64,000 nucleotides of DNA from Actinomadura opuntiae (GTDB taxonomy: Bacteria; Actinomycetota; Actinomycetes; Streptosporangiales; Streptosporangiaceae), in the NCBI RefSeq assembly GCF_030283205.1, contig NZ_JASNWF010000027.1:53368-117367 (forward strand), written 5' to 3'. The notes beneath the pieces are model-generated. The model ran no database searches and was not told where the DNA came from. It worked only from the letters and a program-made list of their open reading frames with translations. Numbering within the stretch: position 1 is the stretch's first letter; every line of letters begins with the position of its first letter. A program made the position numbers and the translations under genes. Shown one piece after another: positions 35,235 to 43,514 of this stretch.

Positions 35235-36050
35235 ATGCGTCTCTTCCGCCCCTGTCTGGCCGCTTTCGGTGCGGTGGCCTTCGCCGCCGGCACGATCACC
35301 TGGACCGGTACCGCGTCCGCGGCCGGAGCGAACTACGTCGCGCTCGGCGATTCCTACTCGTCCGGCACGGGGGCGGGTGACTACGACCCCGCCAGCGGAG
35401 CGTGCAACCGCAGCAGGAACGCCTATCCCGAACTGTGGGCCGCGGCCCATGAGACGAGCTCGTTCAAGTTCGCCGCGTGTTCCGGGGCGACGACCGCGAC
35501 GGTGGCGTCGGGGCAGCTCGGCGCGTTGAGTTCGTCGACGACGCTGGTCAGCATGACGGTCGGGGGGAACGACGCGGGGTTCAGCGACGTGATGCAGACG
35601 TGCGTGCTGCACTCGGCGTCGACGTGCCAGAGCGCGGTGGCGTCCGCGGAGAGCTTCATGAAGAACACGCTGCCGGGACGGTTGGACGCGCTGTACGCCA
35701 AGGTGCGGGCCAAGGCGCCGGGGGCAAGGGTGGTGGTGCTCGGGTACCCGCACCTCTACAAGATCGTCAACGTGTGCGTGGGGCTGAGCAACGCCAAGCG
35801 GACGGCCCTGAACGGTGCCGCCGACGTCCTCGACGGCACCGTGAAGGCGGCGGCCGGGCAGGCCGGGTTCGCCTGGTCGGACGTCCGCGACGAGTTCGCC
35901 GGGCACGAGCTGTGCTCCGGCGACGACTGGCTGCACGCGGTGACGATCCCGATCGGCTCCAGCTACCACCCGACCGCCAGGGGGCACCGGCTGGGCTACC
36001 TGCCCGCGCTCACCGGGTCGGCGAAGGCGTCGCTGCAGGCCCAGACCTGA
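35235..36050 (+). CDS. secreted SGNH/GDSL hydrolase (lipase/esterase)
   Basis: A 271-residue exported esterase of the Streptomyces-type SGNH family. The signal peptide is about residues 1-30 (R-L-F-R-P, hydrophobic core, T-A-S-A-A). Block I is G-D-S-Y-S-S-G (catalytic Ser), block III G-G-N-D, and the block V His is in Y-H-P-T-A-R-G-H. Six or more cysteines suggest disulphides, as in secreted relatives. ATG 35235 is chosen because GGAGG lies four bases upstream and a signal peptide follows directly. Its 3' end overlaps the convergent MFS gene by 41 bases. Confidence 0.92.
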   Translation: MRLFRPCLAAFGAVAFAAGTITWTGTASAAGANYVALGDSYSSGTGAGDYDPASGACNRSRNAYPELWAAAHETSSFKFAACSGATTATVASGQLGALSSSTTLVSMTVGGNDAGFSDVMQTCVLHSASTCQSAVASAESFMKNTLPGRLDALYAKVRAKAPGARVVVLGYPHLYKIVNVCVGLSNAKRTALNGAADVLDGTVKAAAGQAGFAWSDVRDEFAGHELCSGDDWLHAVTIPIGSSYHPTARGHRLGYLPALTGSAKASLQAQT

Positions 36051-37176
36051 CCCGCAGCGCGAACGCCGCGGTGGCGAGTGCGGCCGCCATGAGCAGGGCG
36101 CTCACCCAGGCGGGGGAGCGGTAGCCGAGGTCCGCGCCGATCGCCAGGCCGCCGAGCCACGGGCCGACCGTGGCGCCGACGTTGAACGCGGCGGTGGTGA
36201 GGCCGCCGGCGAGCGTCGGCGCGTCCGCGGCCAGGTGCAGGACGCGGGCGATCAGCGCGGGGCCGGTGCCGAACGCGAGCATGCCCTGGACGAACACCAG
36301 CGGCACCGCGGCGGCGGGGGATCCGGCGGTGAGCGCGAGGGCCGTCCAGCCGGCGCCCAGGGCGGCCATCCCGGCGATGGTCAGGACGCGCGGGTGGGCG
36401 TCGGCGATCCGGCCTCCGAGCGTGACCCCGGCGAAGGAGCCGAGCCCGAACAGCGCCAGCAGCGCGGGCACCCAGGCTGTGCCGAGACCGGTGACGTGCG
36501 TCGCCAGCGGCGCGAGATAGGTGAAGGTGCAGAACGTCGCGCCCTGGAACAGCGCGTTCATCGCCAGGGTGAGCAGGAGCGGCCGGGAGGCCAGGACGCG
36601 CAGTTCGCCCGCGGCGCTCGTCGCGGGGGAGCGGTCGTCCGGGATCGTCCGGGCGATGGCGGCGACCGCGGGCAGCGACACCAGCGCCACCGCCCAGAAC
36701 GCCGAGCGCCAGCCGAAGTGCTCGCCGAGCAGCGCGCCGGCGGGGACGCCTGCGACGCAGGCGACGGTGACGCCGCCGACCACGACGGACGTCGCGCGGG
36801 CCCGGGCCTCCGGCGGGGCGAGCGCGACGGCGGCGGCGAGCGCGACCGCCCAGAACCCGGCGTTGGCGAGGGCCGCGGCGACGCGGGTCGCGAGCAGGAC
36901 GGCGTAGCTGGTGGTGACGGCGCCGACCACGTGGGCGGCGACGAAGGCGCACAGGAAGCCCAGCAGCGCGTGGCGTCGCGGCCACCGGCGCGCGAGCAGC
37001 GCCATGGACGGCGCGCCCGCCGCCATGCCCACGGCGAAGGCGGAGGTGAGCAGCCCGGCGGCGGGCACGGACACGTGCAGGCCGGCGGCGATGCCGGGCA
37101 GCAGGCCCGACAGCATGAACTCGGAGGTGCCCTGGGCGAAGACGGCGAGCCCGAGGACGTAGACGGCGAGAGGCAA
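36010..37176 (-). CDS. Cmx/CmrA-type MFS drug exporter
   Basis: A 388-residue, 12-helix major facilitator exporter of the chloramphenicol/arabinose-efflux branch. The family start P-L-A-V-Y-V-L-G-L-A-V-F-A-Q-G-T-S-E-F-M is intact, and later segments (G-W-R-S-A-F-W; F-Q-G-A-T-F-C-T-F-T-Y-L-A-P) match Cmx/CmrA proteins. TTG 37176 is preferred: GGGAG is eight bases upstream and the length equals that of Cmx; TTG 37248 would add 24 residues without support. It probably exports phenicol-like or other small molecules. A ~200-base leader with a possible 9-codon peptide lies upstream. Confidence 0.88.
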   Translation of the reverse strand: MPLAVYVLGLAVFAQGTSEFMLSGLLPGIAAGLHVSVPAAGLLTSAFAVGMAAGAPSMALLARRWPRRHALLGFLCAFVAAHVVGAVTTSYAVLLATRVAAALANAGFWAVALAAAVALAPPEARARATSVVVGGVTVACVAGVPAGALLGEHFGWRSAFWAVALVSLPAVAAIARTIPDDRSPATSAAGELRVLASRPLLLTLAMNALFQGATFCTFTYLAPLATHVTGLGTAWVPALLALFGLGSFAGVTLGGRIADAHPRVLTIAGMAALGAGWTALALTAGSPAAAVPLVFVQGMLAFGTGPALIARVLHLAADAPTLAGGLTTAAFNVGATVGPWLGGLAIGADLGYRSPAWVSALLMAAALATAAFALRVRSGPAATPSPTR

Positions 37177-37282
37177 GGCGGAACTCCCGAGACGGCGAAC
37201 AGGGGTGCGCTGAATCGGTGGGGGCAGTGCCGCGGACAGGGCCGTCAACGACGGCAGCGGCAGAGAAAGGAGGCCCTCACGG

Positions 37283-37298
37283 CGACGCGATCGCGTCG
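37283..37298. promoter_or_regulatory. perfect 16-bp palindrome in the MFS leader
   Basis: CGACGCGATCGCGTCG is fully self-complementary and lies between the 9-codon leader frame and the MFS start. In RNA it would form a 6-bp stem with a GATC loop; as DNA it could be a regulator site. Its role is inferred only from position. Confidence 0.35.
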
Positions 37299-37353
37299 GA
37301 GGGCGGCCCGCACCGCGGCGCGGCGGCCGTCGAGGGGCCGGGCGCGCCGGGGG

Positions 37354-37383
37354 TCAGCGTCTGTTCGCCTCCGGGCCGGACAT
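37354..37383 (-). CDS. possible 9-residue leader peptide of the MFS exporter
   Basis: An ATG-initiated 9-codon frame (M-S-G-P-E-A-N-R-R, stop TGA) located about 180 bases before the exporter start. Chloramphenicol exporters such as CmlA are controlled by ribosome stalling on a 9-codon leader, and this one has the same length and begins M-S. The ribosome site is weak and I could not show an RNA fold hiding the exporter start, so the assignment is tentative. Confidence 0.3.
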   Translation of the reverse strand: MSGPEANRR

Positions 37384-37460
37384 GGACGCGAGGCTACCAG
37401 CACCGTCCGGCCGCCGCGACGGATGATCCGGTCGTCGAGAAATCTACAATGTAAAGGCGC

Positions 37461-38456
37461 TCACCTGCACAGCGTCCGGCAGGCGAGTAGTCCGACCGGA
37501 ACCGGCGCCCAGAAGGTCGTCGCGCGGAACACCAGCACGGTCTGCAACGCCGGGCCGCCGGGGACGCCCAGGGCGGTGAGCGTGGCGACCAGTGCGGCCT
37601 CCGTCGAGCCGATGCCTCCGGGCGCCGGGACCGCCGCGCCGGCGAAGGCCCCGAGCAGGTAGGCCGTGACCAGCGCGACGGCGTCGCCGGGCGCCGCGCC
37701 CGTGCCGGGCACCGCCAGCGCGCTGACGGTGAAGGCGATGCCGAGGACGAACGTGGTCGCGGCGGATGCGGTGAGCATGACCGCCAGGTCGCGGGGGCGG
37801 CGGCACAGATCGGTGAACCCCTCCGCCGCCCGTCTCATCGCGGCGGAACGGACGGCCCGGCGCCCCCACACCACGGCGACCGGGACCATGGCACCGGCGA
37901 GAAGAAGCAGCGGGAGTGAGGTGACGAGGTCGAGGACGCGGACGGCATGACCGGCCAGTGCGTCCATCATCCGCTCGTCCCCGTCGCCGAGCGCGAGCAC
38001 CGCGGCGACCAGCAGCAGATCGGTGGGCGTCCCGCTGACGTGCAGGACCGCCACTCCGACCGCCGCGCGCGGCAGCGGGACGCCGTGGCGGACGAGGTAG
38101 CGGGTGTTGACCGCGGCGGCGCCGAGCCCGCCGAGCGTGACCCGGTTGGCGGCGGCCGCGGCGAACTGCGCCAGCGTCGTCCGGGCCAAGGGAAGGCGGC
38201 GACCGGACGCGCTGCGCAGCGCCACCGCCGCGCACACGTAGTGCAGGAGCGCCAGCATCAGCAGCACCGGCAGGAACTCCCAGCGCACGTGGGCGACGGC
38301 GGTGGCGAGGGGACGGAGCGGTACGGGCCGCAGGAGTGCGAACGCGGCGGCGGCGAGGACGATCAGTGAGACGACGAGGATCGTCCGGCGCGTACGTCGC
38401 AGCGCGAGGGCGTCGGCGGACGGTCCGCGCCGGGCGCCGGCGGCGATGCTCTCCAC
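37461..38456 (-). CDS. lysylphosphatidylglycerol-synthase-like membrane protein
   Basis: A 331-residue integral membrane protein of the LPG_synthase_TM (UPF0104/AglD) type, with about eight hydrophobic helices. Family markers include N-R-V-T-L-G-G-L-G-A-A-A-V-N near residue 108 and the late P-A-P-G-G-I-G-S-T-E-A-A-L. Relatives act as lipid or isoprenoid-linked sugar flippases, or as the membrane half of MprF-like enzymes; there is no soluble aminoacyl-transferase domain here. The start is GTG 38456. It sits upstream of the exporter on the same strand, separated by about 285 bases. Confidence 0.85.
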   Translation of the reverse strand: MESIAAGARRGPSADALALRRTRRTILVVSLIVLAAAAFALLRPVPLRPLATAVAHVRWEFLPVLLMLALLHYVCAAVALRSASGRRLPLARTTLAQFAAAAANRVTLGGLGAAAVNTRYLVRHGVPLPRAAVGVAVLHVSGTPTDLLLVAAVLALGDGDERMMDALAGHAVRVLDLVTSLPLLLLAGAMVPVAVVWGRRAVRSAAMRRAAEGFTDLCRRPRDLAVMLTASAATTFVLGIAFTVSALAVPGTGAAPGDAVALVTAYLLGAFAGAAVPAPGGIGSTEAALVATLTALGVPGGPALQTVLVFRATTFWAPVPVGLLACRTLCR

Positions 38457-38516
38457 ACCGTCCGTTGTCGGTCACCGAGTTGGCCGCAGTACGACGGCCG
38501 TCCGCCCGGCAAGGGA

Positions 38517-38551
38517 ATGCTGGCCGGACGTTGCGAGCGTGCGGCCAGCAT
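38517..38551. terminator. hairpin terminator
   Basis: Perfect 10-bp inverted repeat ATGCTGGCCG / CGGCCAGCAT with a 15-base loop, just after the stop of the TIGR03086 gene on the minus strand and before the LPG-synthase-like gene. It probably separates the two transcripts. Confidence 0.6.
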
Positions 38552-38559
38552 CCGGCGGG

Positions 38560-39150
38560 TCAGGCCGTCCAGGCGGGGTCGCGGCCGAGGTAGTGCAGCA
38601 GGTCGGCGACCTCGTCGCCGGGCGCCTCGATCGCGGCGGCGAACGCGCCGAACTGGCGCAGCGGCTCGACGATCTCGGTGGCGACCTTGTGCAGTTCCCC
38701 TGCGAGGCCGGGGGTGAGCGGGGAGTCCTGGCCGGTCGCGGCGGCGATGTCCCAGGCGTGGACGGCGGCGTCGAGGGCCGCGGCGCCGGCGCCGAGCCAT
38801 GGGGCGAGGGAGCCGGGCGGGACGGGGACGGGTGCCTCGGCGGCGTCGCGGTCCACCGTGGCCCATGCGGCGGTGCAGGCGGTCAGTGCCGGTTCGAGGA
38901 GGGCGAGCGGCTCGCCGTCGAGGGTGCCGGACGGGGCGAAGGGGTTGAAGTCGGGCCCGGGTCCGCCCGTGATGGCGGCGGCGTAGGCGAGCTGGTCTCC
39001 GGTGGCGTGCTGGAGGACCTGGGCGACGGTCCATTCCGAGCAGGGGGTGGGGCGGTCGAGGTCGGCGGCGGAGATGCCGCGGACGGTGGAGCGCAGGGCC
39101 TCGTGGGCGGTGTCGAGGAGGTTCCAGCCGGAGATCGTGGTCGCGTTCAT
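38560..39150 (-). CDS. TIGR03086-family DinB/maleylpyruvate-isomerase-like protein
   Basis: A 196-residue four-helix-bundle protein of the mycothiol-dependent maleylpyruvate isomerase/DinB superfamily. Metal-binding His pattern: P-T-P-C-S-E-W-T-V-A-Q-V-L-Q-H-A-T at about 35-51, and A-V-H-A-W-D-I later. The ending R-D-P-A-W is common in the subgroup. Such proteins are presumed thiol-dependent enzymes using mycothiol, in keeping with an actinomycete; the substrate is unknown. The start is ATG 39150, and the gene is divergent from the CqsA-like enzyme. Confidence 0.85.
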   Translation of the reverse strand: MNATTISGWNLLDTAHEALRSTVRGISAADLDRPTPCSEWTVAQVLQHATGDQLAYAAAITGGPGPDFNPFAPSGTLDGEPLALLEPALTACTAAWATVDRDAAEAPVPVPPGSLAPWLGAGAAALDAAVHAWDIAAATGQDSPLTPGLAGELHKVATEIVEPLRQFGAFAAAIEAPGDEVADLLHYLGRDPAWTA

Positions 39151-39300
39151 GAGACGAGTATAGCAGAACGGAATGATCTGTTCCAGTCTGGGATTTTCCC
39201 GTCCCGCCGCCGGATTGGTCCACGGCAGAGATTGTTTTCACCTTATGATTAGGGAGAACTACAATGTGTGACCGTCCCGCTACCGGGGAGAGTGACGACC

Positions 39301-40455
39301 ATGACCAGCGCCCACCAGCGACTGGGCGAGCGCATCAGGCATCTGCGCGGTGCCGCCGGAGGCCGCCGGGCGCGCCGGCCCGCGGCGGCGGCCCGGATCC
39401 CGCCGGGCACCCGGGCCATCGTGCTGACCTGCGGCGACTACCTGGCCATCGGCGAGCACCCGCGGGTCACCGAGGCGATGGTCGGCGGGCTGCGCGCCGT
39501 GCGGGAGCGCTCCCGCAGCGGCGGCGGCCTTCCCGCCGACCACCCGCAGGTCCGGCTCGGCGCGGAGTTCGCCCGCCATCTGGGGGCGCGCGACGGCGTG
39601 CTGTGCCCGTCCGGGCGGGACGCCGGGGTCGGCGTGCTGCAGCTGGCCGCCGGGCCCGGCACGCCCGTCTACCTGGACGAGCTGGCGCACCTGTGGCTGT
39701 GGGAGGGCGCGCGGGCGGCGGGGGCGGAGACCGTCTGCTTCCGCCACAACGACCTGGCGGACCTGCGCCGCCGGGTCGAGGCGGGCGGTCCCGGCGTGAT
39801 CTGCGCCGACGCCGTCTACGGCACCGACGGGTCGGTGTGCCCGCTGAACGGGCTGGTGGAGATCGCCGAGGAGCACGGCTGCCTGCTGGTGGTCGACGAG
39901 TCGCACGCGATCGGGGTGCGGGGGCCGCGCGGCGAGGGGCTGGTGGGCGAGCTGGGCCTGGCGGGCCGGGTCGCCTTCCGCACCGCCGGGCTCGGCAGGG
40001 CGTTCTGCGCGCGCGCCGGCCTGATCGCCGGCGACCATCCCGCGTTCGCCGGGGCGTCCGCGGCGGCGTCCGGCCCGGCGCTGCCGCCGCACGAGGTGGC
40101 GGGGCTCGGGGCGGCGCTGGAGGTCGTCCGCGCGGACGGCTGGCGGCGCGAGCGGGTGCGCGCGGCGACCGGCCGGCTGCGCGGCGGGCTCGCGGCGCTC
40201 GGGTTCGGCGCGGTCGACGCCGACACGCAGATCATCGCGGTGGAGACCGCCGCGGAGGCGGACGCGGTGCGGCTGCGCGACGGGCTGGCCGGCCGGGACA
40301 TCTTCAGCGCCGCGCTGTTCTCGCCGGCGCCCGCGGCGCGCACGCTGCTGCGGCTCGCCGTGCACGCCGGGCTCACCGACGACGACGTGGAGCGGGTCCT
40401 CGGCGCCTGCGCGGAGCTGGGCGACCAGGTCCGGACGCCGCTCGCCGCTCCCTAG
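39301..40455 (+). CDS. CqsA/alpha-oxoamine-synthase-like protein with Lys to Arg change
   Basis: A 384-residue fold-type I PLP-enzyme homologue closest in pattern to CqsA and 8-amino-7-oxononanoate synthase (acyl-CoA plus amino acid condensation). Conserved D-E-S-H-A-I-G-V-R-G-P-R-G is intact. The PLP lysine position, expected as L-[AG]-K-A-F, reads L-G-R-A-F here (AGG codon at 39997-39999), followed by the family's C-A-R-A-G-L-I. Without the Schiff-base lysine, normal catalysis is unlikely; AAG to AGG is one base, so a mutation, sequencing error or changed function are all possible. ATG 39301 is chosen for GGGGAG nine bases upstream; GTG 39268 is an alternative. Its stop shares CTAG with the convergent MpaB gene. 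Confidence 0.85.
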   Translation: MTSAHQRLGERIRHLRGAAGGRRARRPAAAARIPPGTRAIVLTCGDYLAIGEHPRVTEAMVGGLRAVRERSRSGGGLPADHPQVRLGAEFARHLGARDGVLCPSGRDAGVGVLQLAAGPGTPVYLDELAHLWLWEGARAAGAETVCFRHNDLADLRRRVEAGGPGVICADAVYGTDGSVCPLNGLVEIAEEHGCLLVVDESHAIGVRGPRGEGLVGELGLAGRVAFRTAGLGRAFCARAGLIAGDHPAFAGASAAASGPALPPHEVAGLGAALEVVRADGWRRERVRAATGRLRGGLAALGFGAVDADTQIIAVETAAEADAVRLRDGLAGRDIFSAALFSPAPAARTLLRLAVHAGLTDDDVERVLGACAELGDQVRTPLAAP

Positions 40456-41375
40456 GCGGCGGGCCGGTAGCGGTCGGCGCGGGTCTGGGCGCCGATGTAG
40501 CGGAGCATGGTGCGCAGGGCCCAGTGGTTGATGCCGGTGGGGACCATCCGGTAGCCCTGCCGGTTGGCGATGGCGAGCGCGGTGAACTGCGCCTGGTCGA
40601 GGGCGGTCCAGGGGATGTCGAAGCGGTCGCGGACGATGGCGGGCAGGCAGCCGAAGGTGATCAGGCGCAGCGGGCGTTCGGCGACGCGGCGTCCGGCGCG
40701 GTCGAGGCGGGGGCCGCCGACCGGCAGCAGCGTGACGGTGTCGGAGCCGTGCCTGGCGATCTCCAGGGCGCGGGCGGCGGCCGGGGTGAGTTCGAGGCGT
40801 TCGGCGCAGACGTGCCAGAACGCGGACTGGAAGGCGGCGTAGTCGGCGGGGACGGGGCGCATGCTGACGCCGTAGCGGGCGTACCAGGTGACGGTCTCGG
40901 CGTACATGCGCTCGCGGTCCTCGGCGGTGAGGGCGCCGGGGTGGAACAGCTCGGCGGCCTTGAAGATCTCCCAGGTGAAGGTGGCGTGCGCCCACCAGAA
41001 CGTCTCGGGTTCGAGGGCGTGGTAGCGGCGGGCGCGCTCGTCGGCGCCGCCGATGCCGCGGTGCAGGTCGCGGACGGCGCGGGCGCGGGCGGCGGCGTCG
41101 GGGGCGAGGATCGTCGCCCAGATCTGCGGGACGGACCGGTGGATGCGGTCGAAGGGGGCGTCGAAGAAGGCGGAGTGCTCGGTGACGCCGGCGCCGATGG
41201 CGGGGTGCAGGAGCTGCATCAGGCCCGCGGCGGCGCCGGGGAGCAGGGAGCGCAGGTCGGCGGCGTGCCGCCAGAGCAGGGTGCCGGGGCCGAGCGGGGC
41301 GGCGGTGGTGGCGGCGCGGGGACGCGGGGGAGTGGGGGTGTGGGCGGTGGGGCGGGATGCTGGGGCGGCGGGCAT
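40452..41375 (-). CDS. MpaB/DUF2236-type oxygenase
   Basis: A 307-residue protein of the oxygenase MpaB family (DUF2236), which includes latex-clearing-protein-like haem oxygenases and fungal MpaB. Conserved His-containing segments are L-L-H-P-A-I-G-A-G-V, D-R-I-H-R-S-V-P and F-W-W-A-H-A-T-F-T-W. ATG 41375 is chosen over the longer frame because AGGAGG lies four bases upstream. The substrate is unknown, possibly a hydrophobic terpenoid or lipid. Its promoter at 41406-41433 is overlapped by an inverted repeat, so it is likely repressed by a TetR-type protein, possibly the one at 42553. Confidence 0.88.
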   Translation of the reverse strand: MPAAPASRPTAHTPTPPRPRAATTAAPLGPGTLLWRHAADLRSLLPGAAAGLMQLLHPAIGAGVTEHSAFFDAPFDRIHRSVPQIWATILAPDAAARARAVRDLHRGIGGADERARRYHALEPETFWWAHATFTWEIFKAAELFHPGALTAEDRERMYAETVTWYARYGVSMRPVPADYAAFQSAFWHVCAERLELTPAAARALEIARHGSDTVTLLPVGGPRLDRAGRRVAERPLRLITFGCLPAIVRDRFDIPWTALDQAQFTALAIANRQGYRMVPTGINHWALRTMLRYIGAQTRADRYRPAA

Positions 41376-41405
41376 CGCACCTCCTGCCAGTGAACGCTTA
41401 CTGCC

Positions 41406-41445
41406 AGCGTACGCGCGATGAGACAAGAGTCAAGTTTTGTCGCAT
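41406..41445 (-). promoter_or_regulatory. promoter of the MpaB gene overlapped by an operator-like inverted repeat
   Basis: On the minus strand, TTGACT (41428-41433) and TACGCT (41406-41411) are 16 bases apart and about 30 bases before the MpaB start. An imperfect inverted repeat, ATGAGACAAGA (41418-41428) and TTTTGTCGCAT (41435-41445), matches at 9 of 11 positions and covers the -35 and spacer. That layout is typical of a TetR-family repressor site. Confidence 0.55.
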
Positions 41446-41573
41446 GTTCAAATACTCCGTGAGCGTACTTTTGTGGGCCGGGTCACAGGCGCCCGGCGAA
41501 GCTTCGTCGCCCGGCGCATAGCCCGTCCGGGGCCCGCGCGGGTGCAATGGCGGCCTCACGAAGGGACCCCGCC

Positions 41574-42578
41574 ATGAGCGATCAGCACCTGTCCGCGCGC
41601 AGCCGTTTCCTGTACACGGTGGCCGGGTTCGCGGCGCTGGCGGTCGCGGCGGCCGCCATGGTGGTGGCGGGGAGCCCCTCGGCGGGGCGCGTGCACCGGT
41701 TCACCGCGGTGTTCTCCACCGCCGGGGAGGGCCTGGATCCCGGCAGGTCGGACGTCAAGGTGCGGGGGATCGCGGTCGGGCGCGTGGAGACCGTCCGGCT
41801 GCGGCGGGACGGCCGGGTCGCCGTCGGGCTGCGGGTGGATGCCGGCGTCGCCGTGCCCGCCACGACGCGGGCGGCGATCGAGCCCGTCTCGGTCTTCGGG
41901 CCGAAGGACCTGGTCCTCGACCTCGGCACCGGTCCGGCGTTGCCCGACGGGGCGCAGATCACCCGGACGTCGGATCCGCGCGAGCTGACCGGCATCACCG
42001 ACAGCGCCTACGACCTCACCCGCGCGATCGACCCGTCCGACGTCGCCACCATCGTCCGGACGCTGTCGGCCGGCCTGGGCGGCGAGGGGGCCGCGCTGCA
42101 CCGGACGATCGTCAACGGGACGGCGGTCACCGACGCCGTCCACGCGCGGGAGCCGGAGATCCGCCGGCTGATCGGCGACGTCACCGGGGTGTCGGGGATC
42201 CTCGCCGCCCGGGGCGGCGCCATCACGGGCGCGGCCGGCGACTTCGACCGGCTCGCACCGGTGATCTACCAGCGTCCCGACAAGGTGTCGCAGCTGCTGG
42301 CCGCCGCCGGGGAGTTGTCGGACCGGGTGGGCGGCACGCTGCGCGCCCACGGCGCCAACATCGGCCACCTGATCGACGGGACCGCGAACGTCGTGCAGGT
42401 GGTGGCGTGGCAGGACCGGAACCTGCCCGTGCTGATGGACGTGCTGGACCGGCTGTTCCGCGGGCTCGGCGGGCTGATCCGCGTCCCCGGGCCGGAGGGC
42501 ACGCTGCTGGGCCGGGGCGTGGACACCTTCAATCTCAACCTGTGCACGACGTTCATCGATCTCTGCCAGGCGCCGTGA
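41574..42578 (+). CDS. orphan MCE-family lipid-binding protein
   Basis: A 334-residue MCE (mammalian cell entry) protein. An N-terminal membrane anchor (about 14-34) is followed by an MlaD-like domain (about 45-130) with G-L-D-P-G-R-S-D-V-K-V-R-G-I-A-V-G and a mostly helical C-terminal part (I-Y-Q-R-P-D-K-V near 235; L-C-T-T-F-I-D-L-C at the end). MCE proteins form hexameric lipid-shuttling assemblies with YrbE permeases, normally six in an operon; none of those partners is here. ATG 41574 follows GAAGGGA. The 3' end overlaps the convergent TetR gene by 26 bases. Confidence 0.9.
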   Translation: MSDQHLSARSRFLYTVAGFAALAVAAAAMVVAGSPSAGRVHRFTAVFSTAGEGLDPGRSDVKVRGIAVGRVETVRLRRDGRVAVGLRVDAGVAVPATTRAAIEPVSVFGPKDLVLDLGTGPALPDGAQITRTSDPRELTGITDSAYDLTRAIDPSDVATIVRTLSAGLGGEGAALHRTIVNGTAVTDAVHAREPEIRRLIGDVTGVSGILAARGGAITGAAGDFDRLAPVIYQRPDKVSQLLAAAGELSDRVGGTLRAHGANIGHLIDGTANVVQVVAWQDRNLPVLMDVLDRLFRGLGGLIRVPGPEGTLLGRGVDTFNLNLCTTFIDLCQAP

Positions 42579-43287
42579 CCTCGGCCAGGCGGGCTTCGAG
42601 GCCGTCCAGGAACAGGGCGAGCGCACCGGGATAGGCGCTGGTCACCATCGTCTTCGCGAGCGGGCCGGCGCACGCGCTGATGTGCGGGTGGGTGCGCGGG
42701 TCCAGCCGGGCGTAGGTGGCGGTCCACGCGGCGCGGTCGGCGGCTGCGGCCTCGGGCGGCAGGGCGTTCGCGGCTGCGTCCAGGGCCGCGAAGCCGAGGG
42801 TCAGGTCGACGAACTGGTGGTAGTGGCGGGCCGCGTGGTCGGGCGGGAACCCGGCCTCGCGGAAGATGCCGAGGCCCCGCTCGACGGCGCGGATCTCGTT
42901 GGGCCGGCGGGTGACGCGGGACGCGGCGAGCAGCGCGACCCGCGGGTGCGCGACGTAGGTGGCGTGCAGGTGCTCGCCGATGAGCCGCAGCCGCTCGCGC
43001 CAGCCGCCGCCCGGCCGGGTGCCGGCGAGGGTGCGGCCGATCAGCTCGTCGGCGACGGCGAGCACCAGGTCGTCGGTGCCGCGGAAGTAGCGGTAGATCG
43101 AGGACGGGTCGGCGCCGAGCGCGGTGCCGAGCCGCCGGACGGTCAGCGCGTCGTCGCCGCCCTGGTTGAGCAGCCGGATCGCGGTGTCGACGATCAGCTC
43201 GTGGGAGAGCACGACGCCCGACTTGGTGGGACGGCGGCGGCGCTTGCCCGCGATGACGCGCTCGGGCTGCCGGGGTGTGCGGTCCAT
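42553..43287 (-). CDS. TetR-family regulator
   Basis: A 244-residue TetR-type repressor. Residues about 25-75 form the helix-turn-helix (L-T-V-R-R-L-G-T-A-L-G-A-D-P-S-S-I-Y-R-Y-F), and the C-terminal half is a helical ligand domain. The first 22 residues are basic. The start is ATG 43287. It is convergent with the MCE gene and divergent from the amidohydrolase. The nearest operator-like sequence is at the MpaB promoter (41418-41445); a link is plausible but unproven. Confidence 0.9.
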   Translation of the reverse strand: MDRTPRQPERVIAGKRRRRPTKSGVVLSHELIVDTAIRLLNQGGDDALTVRRLGTALGADPSSIYRYFRGTDDLVLAVADELIGRTLAGTRPGGGWRERLRLIGEHLHATYVAHPRVALLAASRVTRRPNEIRAVERGLGIFREAGFPPDHAARHYHQFVDLTLGFAALDAAANALPPEAAAADRAAWTATYARLDPRTHPHISACAGPLAKTMVTSAYPGALALFLDGLEARLAEVTAPGRDR

Positions 43288-43514
43288 GGGGCTCCTGGAG
43301 GCGCGGGCGGGACGGCCGCCACCTTATGACAACGCCATTGACCACAGAAGCGCACGCGCTATTTCATATGGGACCACCGGCCGCCCACCTGGGCGAACCG
43401 GGTTAGCCGTCGCGGGCCGCAAATGCCCGTCCTGTCGCCACCGCCGTCCCGCAGCCCCGCCCCGCCCGCCGCATCGTCGCGCCGGATCCGCCTCGTCCGA
43501 GGGAGACCGCCTTC

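Noticed and set aside
37441..39270. Shared CTACAATGT at 37444 and 39259 as a BlaI/CopY-type operator
   Set aside because: Only one copy is palindromic (TACAATGTA), the other is not, and no BlaI-like regulator is nearby; chance is sufficient.
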